The notes beneath the pieces were generated by a model that saw only the letters and a program-made list of their open reading frames with translations, was not told the origin of the DNA and searched no databases. DNA of 64,000 nucleotides, taken from NCBI GenBank assembly GCA_019239915.1, contig JAFAZF010000003.1, positions 62,001 to 126,000 on the forward strand. The letters run 5' to 3'. Source of the stretch: Sphingomonadaceae bacterium (GTDB lineage Bacteria; Pseudomonadota; Alphaproteobacteria; Sphingomonadales; Sphingomonadaceae). Below are positions 57,201-64,000 of this stretch, in pieces (position 1 is the stretch's first letter; each line of letters starts with the position of its first letter). The position numbers and the translations under genes were made by a program.

Positions 57201-57848
57201 ATGCCCGATGTGATCTTCCCCGGCCCCGAAGGCAGGCTCGAAGGCCGGTTCCAGCCGGGTCCGCGGCCGCGCGCGCCGGTGGCGATGATCCTTCACCCGC
57301 ATCCGCAGGGCGGCGGCACGATGAACAACCGCATCGTCCAGGCGCTCTACCAGGATTTCGTGCGCCGCGGCTTCGCGACGCTGCGCTTCAACTTCCGGGG
57401 CGTTGGCAAGTCGCAGGGCGTGTTCGACAACGGCATCGGCGAGCTTTCGGACGCGGCGAGCGCGCTCGATTGGGTGCAGTCGATCCATCCCGAGGCGCAG
57501 ACGACGTGGATCGCGGGCGTCTCGTTCGGCGCCTGGATCTCGATGCAGCTCTTGATGCGGCGGCCCGAGATCAAGGGCTTCATCTCGATCGCGCCCCCCG
57601 CCAACATGTATGATTTCACCTTCCTCGCGCCGTGCCCGTCATCGGGGCTGATCGTGCAGGGAGAGGCCGACGAGGTGGTGACGCCGAGCGCGGTGCAGAA
57701 GCTCGTCGACAAGCTGCGCACGCAGAAGCACATCACCATCCACCACGATACCATCCCGAGCGCGAACCACTTCTTCGAGCACGAGATGGACGACCTCATG
57801 AAGAGCGTCGACCGCTACCTCGACATGCGCCTGAACGGCGCGGGGTGA
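57201..57848 (+). CDS. Alpha/beta hydrolase (COG2945-like)
   Basis: The 215-residue protein has the fold's signatures: AMILHPHPQGGGTMNN (oxyanion region), LRFNFRGVGKSQG, the nucleophile elbow GVSFGAWIS (Ser), VQGEADEVVTP (Asp) and IPSANHFF (His). The small lid-less form is common next to Fe-S assembly genes in alphaproteobacteria. Substrate unknown. B5 repeat sequence follows its stop. Confidence 0.88.
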   Translation: MPDVIFPGPEGRLEGRFQPGPRPRAPVAMILHPHPQGGGTMNNRIVQALYQDFVRRGFATLRFNFRGVGKSQGVFDNGIGELSDAASALDWVQSIHPEAQTTWIAGVSFGAWISMQLLMRRPEIKGFISIAPPANMYDFTFLAPCPSSGLIVQGEADEVVTPSAVQKLVDKLRTQKHITIHHDTIPSANHFFEHEMDDLMKSVDRYLDMRLNGAG

Positions 57849-57850
57849 GC

Positions 57851-57957
57851 TTCCTTCCCCTCCTCTTCAGGGGACGGGATCGAGGGGTGGGGTAGAGGCA
57901 CGCGATGTGCCCGCTATGTGGCCACCCCACCCCAATCCCTCCCCTCGAGGGGAGGGG
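57851..57957. repeat. Family B CT-rich inverted repeat (copy B5)
   Basis: CTTCCCCTCCTCTTCAGGGG and GGGGTGGGGTAG at one end, CCACCCCACCCC and CCCTCCCCTCGAGGGGAGGG at the other. It separates the hydrolase gene from the convergent small membrane gene and gives a hairpin to both transcripts. Confidence 0.7.
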
Positions 57958-57958
57958 C

Positions 57959-58138
57959 TCAGTGTCGCATCGGCCACGTCCAGATCAGCACGTTGGCGAG
58001 GAGCACCAGCCCCGCCACGATCATCAGCGTGCCGCGCAGCCGATCGCGGCGCTTGAGGATCAGCCAGACGCCGCCCCAGCCGAGCGCGATCACCGCCAGC
58101 ACCGCGACGCTCGCGAACAGCGCGTCAGCGCCGCTCAC
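57959..58138 (-). CDS. Small two-helix membrane protein (59 aa)
   Basis: The GTG-initiated frame of 59 residues reads SGADALFASVAVLAVIALGW, then GGVWLILKRRDRLRGTLMIV and AGLVLLANVLIWTWPMRH. Two membrane helices flank a strongly basic KRRDRLRG turn, so a helical hairpin with a cytoplasmic loop is predicted. No ATG is available in frame between the upstream TGA and the GTG. The stop codon abuts repeat B5. No family recognised. Confidence 0.55.
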   Translation of the reverse strand: MSGADALFASVAVLAVIALGWGGVWLILKRRDRLRGTLMIVAGLVLLANVLIWTWPMRH

Positions 58139-58380
58139 CGTGCCGACCCGTGCGACTCGTCCATATCAGGCAACGGCTTGGCGGATGCCGTTGCGGCGAA
58201 GCGCGATGCATTCGGGACGGCGCGAGCCTTCGTTAACGAAACCTGTGGAAAGCGGCCGCGCTGCCCCCGTGCAAGCGATTGGTCCGGAAGCATAATTTCC
58301 AATTTTTCATTCCTCTCTCGGCGGCACTTTACAGGGGGGGCAGGCGTTTCTATATCGCGCCCCCGCTGCCCCATGGGACT

Positions 58381-58440
58381 TCCTCCGCAAGGCAGTGTTG
58401 CTTCAACTGAAGACCGTGGGTTCGCCTGCGGCATAGGAGG
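58381..58440 (+). promoter_or_regulatory. Structured leader of the ornithine decarboxylase gene, ribosome site in a stem
   Basis: TCCT-CCGCA-(A)-GGC (58381-58393) can pair with GCC-TGCGG-(CAT)-AGGA (58424-58438), which takes in four bases of the AGGAGG ribosome site (58435-58440). The 30-base loop contains a small CTTC-AACT-GAAG hairpin. Polyamine genes of alphaproteobacteria are known to carry conserved speF-type leader RNAs; whether this belongs to that class cannot be told without a covariance search. In the rest of the 311-base gap (58139-58449) I see no other gene or convincing promoter. Confidence 0.45.
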
Positions 58441-58449
58441 TCCCTTGAA

Positions 58450-59673
58450 TTGCACAGCGATCATAGCGCGCTGGGGCTAGCGAAGCTCCCCGTCCAGGCC
58501 GTGACTGACGGCCTCGACATCGCCAAGAGCCGCCCGGTGCAGCCGGTCACGCTCCTTCGTCCGCACGCCGCCGCGCGGGCCGCCCGGTTCTTCGTCGAGA
58601 AGTTCCCGGGCACGCCGCTCTATGCGGTGAAGGCGAACCCGTCGCCCGAGCTCCTTCGCGTGCTCTGGGAGAGCGGGGTGACGCATTACGACGTCGCCAG
58701 CCTCGCCGAGGTGCGGCTGGTCGCGCGGACGCTTCCGAATGCGACGCTCTGCTTCATGCATCCGGTCAAGGCCGAGGAGGCGATCTCCGAGGCCTATTAC
58801 AAGCATGGCGTGCGCACCTTCTCGCTCGATTCGATCGAGGAGCTGGAGAAGATCGAGCGCGCCACCAACGGCGCCTCGGATCTCGCGCTCTGCGTGCGGC
58901 TGCGCGTCTCGTCGGACCATTCGAAGCTCAGCCTCGCCGCCAAGTTCGGCTGCGATGTCGCCGATGCCGCGCCGCTGCTGTTCGCGGCGCGCCAGCTCGC
59001 CGACGTGCTCGGCGTCTGCTTCCATGTCGGCAGCCAGGCGATGAGCCCGCGCGCCTATGTCGATGCGATGGCGCGCGTGAAGGCGGCGATCCTGTCGGCC
59101 GCGGTGACGGTCGACCTCGTCGATGTCGGCGGGGGCTTCCCATCCGTCTATCCGGGCATGGAGCCGCCGCCGCTCGAGGCCTATTTCGGCGCGATCAAGC
59201 AGGCGTTCGAGGATCTGCCGATCAGCTATTCGGCGGAGCTGTGGTGCGAGCCGGGCCGCGCGCTGTGCGCGGAATACGCCTCGCTGCTCGTCCGCGTCGA
59301 GAAGCGTCGCGGCGACGAGCTCTATATCAACGACGGTGCCTATGGCGCGCTGTTCGATGCCGCGCATATCGGCTGGCGCTTCCCGGTCTCGCTGCTCCGC
59401 GAGGAGGAGTCGCGCGCGCCGCTCCATGGCTTCAGCTTCTACGGACCGACCTGCGACGACATGGATCACATGGCCGGGCCGTTCCTGCTGCCGAACGACG
59501 TTCAGGCCGGCGACTATATCGAGATCGGTATGCTCGGCGCCTATGGCTGCGCGATGCGCACCAAGTTCAACGGCTTCGAGGCCGAGGGGCAGGCGATCGT
59601 CGCCGACGAGCCGATGGCGAGCCTCTATGTCGAGGCGGAACCCGCCATCTCCGCGCGCGTCGTGAAGCTGTAA
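58450..59673 (+). CDS. Ornithine/lysine-type decarboxylase (alanine racemase fold, PLP group IV)
   Basis: The 407-residue enzyme begins at TTG 58450, nine bases after AGGAGG. The barrel has the PLP Lys in YAVKANPSPE, HVGSQ, the phosphate-binding GGGFPS, the PLP-anchoring EPGRALC and the active-site Cys in GPTCDDMD of eukaryotic-type ODC. It decarboxylates ornithine to putrescine (lysine to cadaverine is possible). A homospermidine synthase-like gene follows, making a polyamine pathway from ornithine. A structured leader precedes it. Confidence 0.93.
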   Translation: MHSDHSALGLAKLPVQAVTDGLDIAKSRPVQPVTLLRPHAAARAARFFVEKFPGTPLYAVKANPSPELLRVLWESGVTHYDVASLAEVRLVARTLPNATLCFMHPVKAEEAISEAYYKHGVRTFSLDSIEELEKIERATNGASDLALCVRLRVSSDHSKLSLAAKFGCDVADAAPLLFAARQLADVLGVCFHVGSQAMSPRAYVDAMARVKAAILSAAVTVDLVDVGGGFPSVYPGMEPPPLEAYFGAIKQAFEDLPISYSAELWCEPGRALCAEYASLLVRVEKRRGDELYINDGAYGALFDAAHIGWRFPVSLLREEESRAPLHGFSFYGPTCDDMDHMAGPFLLPNDVQAGDYIEIGMLGAYGCAMRTKFNGFEAEGQAIVADEPMASLYVEAEPAISARVVKL

Positions 59674-59744
59674 CGCGAAGCGCGGACTAACAATTTCAAT
59701 CCGGCGAGAGCCGGAGGATGTAGCCGAACCAACCTCGCCTTCAC

Positions 59745-59827
59745 CCGTTCGTGCTGAGCCTGTCGAAGCACTGTCCTTCTTCGTCGCTGAAGAAAGAACA
59801 GCCCTTCGACAGGCTCAGGGCGAACGG
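59745..59827. repeat. Family A palindromic repeat (copy A7)
   Basis: CCGTTCGTGCTGAGCCTGTC and GACAGGCTCAGGGCGAACGG, with inner arms CTGTCCTTCTTC and GAAGAAAGAACAG, the best-preserved copy. It lies between the decarboxylase and homospermidine synthase genes, ending 31 bases before the latter's start. Confidence 0.88.
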
Positions 59828-59858
59828 TTGCAGGTGATCGAGCTTCCGAGGAGTCTCC

Positions 59859-60914
59859 ATGAACAATCCGCAGATCAACGAAGCCCGCAAGGCCGAGCTG
59901 CTCGGCACCACCGTCGAGCATGTCGACATCCGCACCTTCGACGCGCGACCGATCGTAGACGCGATGAAGAAGATGAGCTTCACCTCGCGCGACCTCGGCC
60001 GCGCGACCGAGATCTACAACCAGATGCTCGCCGATCCCGATTGCGCGATCGCGCTCGTCATCGCGGGCTCGACCTCGGCCGGCGGCTGCATGGACCTCTA
60101 TGCCGAGCTCGTCCGCTCGAACATGGTCGACATGGTCGTCGCCACCGGCGCCTCGATCGTCGACATGGATTTCTTCGAGGGCCTTGGCCACAAGCATTTC
60201 CAGGCCAAGGAAATCCCCGACGACGACACGCTGCGCTCGCTCTACATTGATCGCATCTACGACACCTATATCGACGAAGTCGCGCTCCAGAACGTCGACC
60301 ACACCATCTTCGAGATCGCCGAGAGCCTGCCGCCCAAGCCCTATTCCTCGCGCGCGTTCATTCGCGCGATGGGCAAATATCTCGTCGAGAACGGCAAGAA
60401 GGAGAACAGTCTCGTCAAGCTCGCCTACGAGCATGACGTGCCGATCTTCTGCCCGGCCTTCTCGGACAGCTCGGCGGGCTTCGGGCTCGTCAAGCACCAG
60501 GTCGACAGCATGAAGGCGGGCAAGCCCTACCTGACGCTCGATTCGATCGCCGACTTCCGCGAGCTCACCGAGATCAAGATCGCGGCGGGCACCACCGGTC
60601 TGCTGATGATCGGCGGTGGCGTGCCCAAGAACTTCATCCAGGATACCGTCGTCTGCGCCGAGATTCTCGGCCATGACGACGTCCAGGTGCACAAATACGC
60701 CGTGCAGATCACCGTCGCCGACGTCCGCGACGGCGCCTGTTCTTCCTCGACGCTGCAGGAGGCGGCGAGCTGGGGCAAGGTCAACACCGGCATCGAGCAG
60801 ATGGTGTTTGCCGAAGCCGGCTCGGTGATGCCGCTGCTCGCGAGTGACGCCTGGCACCGCGGCCTCTGGAAGAACCGCAAGAAGCACGCCTTCGCCAAGA
60901 TGTTCGCGGATTAG
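59859..60914 (+). CDS. Deoxyhypusine synthase-like homospermidine synthase
   Basis: The 351-residue protein matches the deoxyhypusine synthase fold: GSTSAGGCMDLYAELVRSNMV (quoted in part, NAD-binding loop), VVATGASIVDMDF, FCPAFSDSSAGFG, GTTGLLMIGGGVPKNF and the catalytic Lys K307 in EAASWGKVNTG, equal to K329 of human DHS. Bacteria lack eIF5A, and these DHS homologues make homospermidine from putrescine (or carboxyspermidine-related products), using NAD. CGAGGAG precedes the ATG. With the decarboxylase upstream it completes an ornithine-putrescine-homospermidine route. Confidence 0.92.
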   Translation: MNNPQINEARKAELLGTTVEHVDIRTFDARPIVDAMKKMSFTSRDLGRATEIYNQMLADPDCAIALVIAGSTSAGGCMDLYAELVRSNMVDMVVATGASIVDMDFFEGLGHKHFQAKEIPDDDTLRSLYIDRIYDTYIDEVALQNVDHTIFEIAESLPPKPYSSRAFIRAMGKYLVENGKKENSLVKLAYEHDVPIFCPAFSDSSAGFGLVKHQVDSMKAGKPYLTLDSIADFRELTEIKIAAGTTGLLMIGGGVPKNFIQDTVVCAEILGHDDVQVHKYAVQITVADVRDGACSSSTLQEAASWGKVNTGIEQMVFAEAGSVMPLLASDAWHRGLWKNRKKHAFAKMFAD

Positions 60915-60924
60915 GCAATCCTCC

Positions 60925-61031
60925 CTCTCCCCGCGGGGAGAGGGTCGGGGTGAGGGGGAGCCCGGCGCAGCCGGGTGTTTCCGCCTCCGAGGTTCCGACA
61001 CCCTCACCCAACTCTCTCCCTGAGGGAGAGG
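60925..61031. repeat. Family B CT-rich inverted repeat (copy B6)
   Basis: CCCTCTCCCCGCGGGGAGAG then GGTCGGGGTGAGGG, CCCGGCGCAGCCGGG in the middle, CACCCTCACCC and CTCCCTGAGGGAGAGGG at the other end. It fills the gap between the convergent homospermidine synthase and RNA methyltransferase genes and can end both transcripts. Confidence 0.78.
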
Positions 61032-61032
61032 G

Positions 61033-62238
61033 CTATCGAACGAAGCTCGCCACCAGCTCCACATGCGTCGACCAGCGGAACTGGCCGACCGGCTGGACCC
61101 AGTCGAGCCGATAGCCGCCGTCGATCAGCACCCTGGCATCGCGCGCGAAGGTCGCCGGGTTGCAGCTGACATAGGCGATGCGCGCGATGCCTGACGCGGC
61201 CAGCGCCGGCGCCTGCTCCTTCGCGCCCGCGCGGGGCGGATCCAGCACGATGGCCGCGAAGCCTTCCAGCTCCTTGGCGGTGAGTGGGCGGCGGAACAGG
61301 TCGCGATGCTCGACCGCGACGCGCCGCTGTGCGCGCTTGGCGGCGCCAGAAAGCGCCAGCGCGGCGTCACGCGCGCCCTCGACCGCGTGAAGCTGCGTGC
61401 TGCCCGAGAGCGCCAGCGCGAAGGTGCCGAGCCCGGCGAACAGGTCGGCGATCCGGGCCGCGTCGCCGATCGCCTCGCGCACCGCAGCGATCAGCGCCGC
61501 CTCACCGTCCGCAGTCGCCTGCAGGAACCCCCCGGGCGGAAACGGCACTGCGACGCCTCCGAGATGGATCGTCACCGGCTCGGGCTCCCAGCGCGTCTCT
61601 GCGCCATAGCCCTCGTCGATCGTGAAGCGTGCGACATGGTGTGCCTTGCCGAAATCCGCGATCGCGTCCGCCGCCGCCAGTCCTTGTGCATCGACCCCTT
61701 CGAGCGCGACGTCGACGCCCTGATCCGTCAGCGTCATCATCGCGCTGACGCGGCTCTTGCCCGTCATCAGGCTCAACAGCATCGCGCGCAGCGGCGCCAC
61801 CAGTGCGAACAGCTCGGGCGTCATGATCTCGCACTGCGCCATGTCGACGATGCGGTGGCTGGCTTCCTCGTTGAAGCCGAGGATGACGCGCTTGCCGATC
61901 CGTTCGGCGCGCAGTGAAACCCGCCGCCGCGTCCGCGGTGGCGAGAGGTGCGGCGATCGGATCGCTGGGGCCGAAATGCCCTGCGCCGCCAGCGCGCCGG
62001 CGATCCGATCGCGCAAAAAACCGGCGTAGCTCGCGTCGTCGACATGCTGGAGCTGGCAGCCGCCGCAGCGCGGGAAATGGCGACACGGCGGCGTGACGTG
62101 ATGCGGACCGGGCGTGACCGCGCCCGCCTCGCCGACGCTGTCGCCGGGCGCGGCGAGCGGCACCATGCGGCCAGAGGCGGTGGCGCCGTCGCCGCGCGCC
62201 GCGAGGCGGACGATCTCTTCCATTGCCGGCTCGCTCAT
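61033..62238 (-). CDS. RumA/RlmD-type RNA (uracil-5-)-methyltransferase
   Basis: The 401-residue protein (MSEPAMEEIV) has 4Fe-4S ligands C52, C58, C61 (PPCRHFPRCGGCQLQH) and C136 (DMAQCEIM), a Rossmann SAM domain (ADLFAGLGTFALAL), the DPPRAG motif and the catalytic Cys in YVSCNPATFARD. It methylates uridine C5 in 23S rRNA or tRNA. The N-terminal TRAM domain of E. coli RlmD is reduced to a short strand region (residues 8-40). ATG overlaps the nnrD stop (ATGA). Confidence 0.92.
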   Translation of the reverse strand: MSEPAMEEIVRLAARGDGATASGRMVPLAAPGDSVGEAGAVTPGPHHVTPPCRHFPRCGGCQLQHVDDASYAGFLRDRIAGALAAQGISAPAIRSPHLSPPRTRRRVSLRAERIGKRVILGFNEEASHRIVDMAQCEIMTPELFALVAPLRAMLLSLMTGKSRVSAMMTLTDQGVDVALEGVDAQGLAAADAIADFGKAHHVARFTIDEGYGAETRWEPEPVTIHLGGVAVPFPPGGFLQATADGEAALIAAVREAIGDAARIADLFAGLGTFALALSGSTQLHAVEGARDAALALSGAAKRAQRRVAVEHRDLFRRPLTAKELEGFAAIVLDPPRAGAKEQAPALAASGIARIAYVSCNPATFARDARVLIDGGYRLDWVQPVGQFRWSTHVELVASFVR

Positions 62239-63635
62239 CGCGAAACGGCGGCGAGCGCGGCCGAGAGATGGTCGATGAGGTCGTCGGCGATCAGCGCGGC
62301 CCCCGCGCGGCGCCCGGCCTCGCTGTGCAGCCACAGCGCCTCCTGCGCCGCCTGGAACGGATCGCCGGTCACCGCCAGCCGGGCGACGGCAAGCCCGGCG
62401 AGCACGTCGCCCGTCCCCGCGCTCGCGAGCCACGCCGGTGCGCCGGCGCCGATGGCGGCGCGGCCGTCCGGTGCCGCGATCACGGTATCCGATCCCTTGA
62501 GCAGCACTACCGCGGCGCAGGCCTTCGCGCCCGCCCGCGCGCGCTCGACCTTGCTGCCGGCAAGAGCGCCGAACAGCCGCGCGAACTCGCCCTCGTGTGG
62601 GGTGATCAGCATCGGCTGCGCGCGCGCCGCGAGCCGCTCGGGCCCCTGACGGCCGAGGAGCGTCAGCGCGTCGGCGTCCAGCACCAGCGGCCGCGGGCTT
62701 GCGAGCGCCGCATCGAGCAGATCGCGCGCCTGTGCATCGCGGCCGAGGCCGGGGCCGACCGCCGCTGCGCCGATGTGTTTGTCCTCGAGCAGCCGCGCGA
62801 GGCCGGCGCCGTCGCCCTCGACATGGCGGACGAGCGCATGCGGTCCGCGCCGTCCGGCGCCCTTGCCGGCGATCGCGACATAGCCGGCGCCGGCGCGCAT
62901 CGCCGCCTCGGCGGTGAGCATCGAGGCGCCGGGCATCGCACCGCCGACGACGAGCGCATAGCCGCGCGAATATTTGTTCGAATTGGGCGGCGGCGGCGCG
63001 ATCCGCGGCCGCGCGACGCGATGTAGCCGGCTCTCGGGCGCGCTCATGCCGATATCGGCGACGATCACGCGGCCGCAGAGCGCGGCGGCGGGCTCCAGCA
63101 GATGCGCGGGCTTAAGCGCGCCGAGCGCGATCGTCAGGTCGAACGGCGCCGGACAGCCGAGCGCGGCGCCGTCGTCGGTGCCGACGCCGCTCGGCACGTC
63201 GATCGCGATGCGATACCGCGCCGCGCGCATCAGCCGCGCCAGCGGCCCGTCGATGTCGTCGCCAAGCGGTCGCGTCAGCCCGACGCCGAACAGCGCGTCG
63301 ACCAGCAACGGCGCGGGCGCCGCGTCGGCGAGCGGCTCGACCGAGCCGGCCCAGCGGGCACGCGCCGCCCGCGCGAGATCGGTCTTGGGCTCGCCGCTCG
63401 CCGCAACACGAACCGCCAAGCCGCGCTCAGCAAGCAGGCGTGCCGCGACATAGCCGTCGCCGCCATTGTTGCCGGGCCCGCACAGAACCAGCGCGGGCTG
63501 GCCGCCGCCGAACCGCCACGCCGCTTCCGCCACTGCCGCACCGGCATTGTCCATCAGCGTCGCGAGACCGGTGCCGGCGTCCACCGCCGCCTGCTCGGCG
63601 GCGCGCATCTCGGCGACGGTGAGGATCGCGCTCAT
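62235..63635 (-). CDS. nnrD: Bifunctional NAD(P)HX epimerase / ADP-dependent NAD(P)HX dehydratase
   Basis: The 466-residue fusion repairs hydrated NAD(P)H. The YjeF_N epimerase domain (about 1-205) has TLMDNAGAAVAEAAW, LCGPGNNGGDGYVAARLLAE and DALFGVGLTRPL. The ribokinase-like dehydratase domain (about 215-466) has NKYSRGYALVVGGAMPGASM, VGPGLGRD, LDADAL, ITPHEGEFARLFG and ASAGTGDVLAGL. The start ATG 63635 overlaps the lipoprotein gene stop. Longer in-frame reads upstream are shadows. Confidence 0.95.
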   Translation of the reverse strand: MSAILTVAEMRAAEQAAVDAGTGLATLMDNAGAAVAEAAWRFGGGQPALVLCGPGNNGGDGYVAARLLAERGLAVRVAASGEPKTDLARAARARWAGSVEPLADAAPAPLLVDALFGVGLTRPLGDDIDGPLARLMRAARYRIAIDVPSGVGTDDGAALGCPAPFDLTIALGALKPAHLLEPAAALCGRVIVADIGMSAPESRLHRVARPRIAPPPPNSNKYSRGYALVVGGAMPGASMLTAEAAMRAGAGYVAIAGKGAGRRGPHALVRHVEGDGAGLARLLEDKHIGAAAVGPGLGRDAQARDLLDAALASPRPLVLDADALTLLGRQGPERLAARAQPMLITPHEGEFARLFGALAGSKVERARAGAKACAAVVLLKGSDTVIAAPDGRAAIGAGAPAWLASAGTGDVLAGLAVARLAVTGDPFQAAQEALWLHSEAGRRAGAALIADDLIDHLSAALAAVSR

Positions 63636-63952
63636 CGCGGCGCCACCAACGCGGCCGGCAGACGATAGCGTTCGCCGGCGATCGCGACGTCGACGGAGTC
63701 GCCGGAGCGGGCGACGGCGATCGGCTCCGCGCCGTCCGCCGCGTTGATCCCGCCCGCGGTATCGATCCGCCGAAAGCCGCCGTCGGGGCGGACGAGCAGC
63801 AGCTGCGTGCCGAGCTTCTGGACGCGGCAGCGCTTTGCGAACAGCGCGCCTTGGCCGATCGCGCAAGGAATCGGCGTGCCGGCGACCGGATCGCGATGGC
63901 GCGCGTGGCACCCGGCGAGCAACAACGGCAGGAGCGGGGCGACGCGTCGCAT
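63632..63952 (-). CDS. Small lipoprotein of unknown function
   Basis: The 106-residue protein (MRRVAPLLPLLLAGCHARHR) has a clear lipobox, LLAGC, with Cys15 as the lipid-bearing residue. The mature part has two further cysteines (PCAIGQG, KRCRVQ) 13 residues apart, possibly a disulfide, and short strands (TQLLLVRPDGG, EPIAVARSGDS) suggesting a small beta-sandwich. An upstream ATG at 63994 would add 14 residues before the signal and is less likely. Its TGA overlaps the nnrD ATG. No family recognised. Confidence 0.72.
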   Translation of the reverse strand: MRRVAPLLPLLLAGCHARHRDPVAGTPIPCAIGQGALFAKRCRVQKLGTQLLLVRPDGGFRRIDTAGGINAADGAEPIAVARSGDSVDVAIAGERYRLPAALVAPR

Positions 63953-64000
63953 CCTCCTGCTGATAGGCGATGTCGGCACACGCGTCATGGTCACAGCAGC

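Overview
The window is high-GC, densely coded DNA with many 4-base start/stop overlaps. It looks chromosomal and alphaproteobacterial, most likely from a Sphingomonadales (Sphingomonas-like) strain. The pointers are a TonB-dependent receptor beside catabolic clusters, many short-chain dehydrogenases and acyl-CoA enzymes, a deoxyhypusine-synthase-like homospermidine synthase, a DUF4169 protein, and dispersed palindromic repeats of the type scattered through sphingomonad genomes. This placement rests on gene content, not on a search. I see no phage, insertion sequence, CRISPR array, rRNA or tRNA.

Region 1 (1-9344) is catabolic. A TonB-dependent receptor, cut by the left window edge, is followed by a convergent seven-gene minus-strand operon: quinone-oxidoreductase-like enzyme, SnoaL-like protein, TauD-type dioxygenase, two SDRs, serine hydrolase and GST-like protein. 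A further SDR is divergent from it.

Region 2 (9375-24497) is a second catabolic island built around one control region at about 19887-19987. Leftwards runs an eight-gene, tightly overlapping beta-oxidation operon: SDR, MaoC hydratase, a degenerate HMG-CoA-synthase-like/DUF35 fusion, thiolase, acyl-CoA dehydrogenase, CaiB-type CoA-transferase, an N-terminally extended acyl-CoA dehydrogenase and a FAS1-like dehydratase, followed by an MFS transporter. Rightwards runs an IclR regulator, a P450cam (CYP101)-like cytochrome P450, an amidase-signature hydrolase and a P1-family peptidase. Together they suggest uptake, hydroxylation or hydrolysis, CoA activation and full beta-oxidation of an alicyclic, terpenoid or branched acid. 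The substrate cannot be read from sequence.

Region 3 (24520-40613) is mixed housekeeping and envelope: coaA, a GNAT enzyme with two tiny membrane proteins, trmO, an MBL-fold hydrolase, a Ser-rich repeat protein, arylamine N-acetyltransferase, uvrB, a hicAB toxin-antitoxin pair, a stand-alone UVR-motif protein, a nucleotide-sugar dehydrogenase, a CHASE2-EAL phosphodiesterase, a nucleotidyltransferase, an L,D-transpeptidase and a DUF4169 protein.

Region 4 (40696-51264) holds an osmolyte-type ABC transporter with a permease/binding-protein fusion, a J-domain protein, a DUF1275 membrane protein, rnpB with a readable promoter, a peptidoglycan amidase, and a compact chemotaxis operon (cheA-cheW-cheY-cheB-cheR) without receptors nearby.

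Region 5 (51336-64000) holds ybaB, dnaX, the SRP RNA, two tandem cysteine desulfurases with a Nudix gene interrupted by an in-frame TGA and a [2Fe-2S] ferredoxin, an alpha/beta hydrolase, a putrescine-to-homospermidine module (ornithine decarboxylase with a structured leader, then homospermidine synthase), a RumA-type RNA methyltransferase, nnrD and a lipoprotein.

Three families of palindromic intergenic repeats run through regions 3-5. One copy lies in frame inside dnaX. Others appear to supply a stop codon and a ribosome binding site to neighbouring genes.
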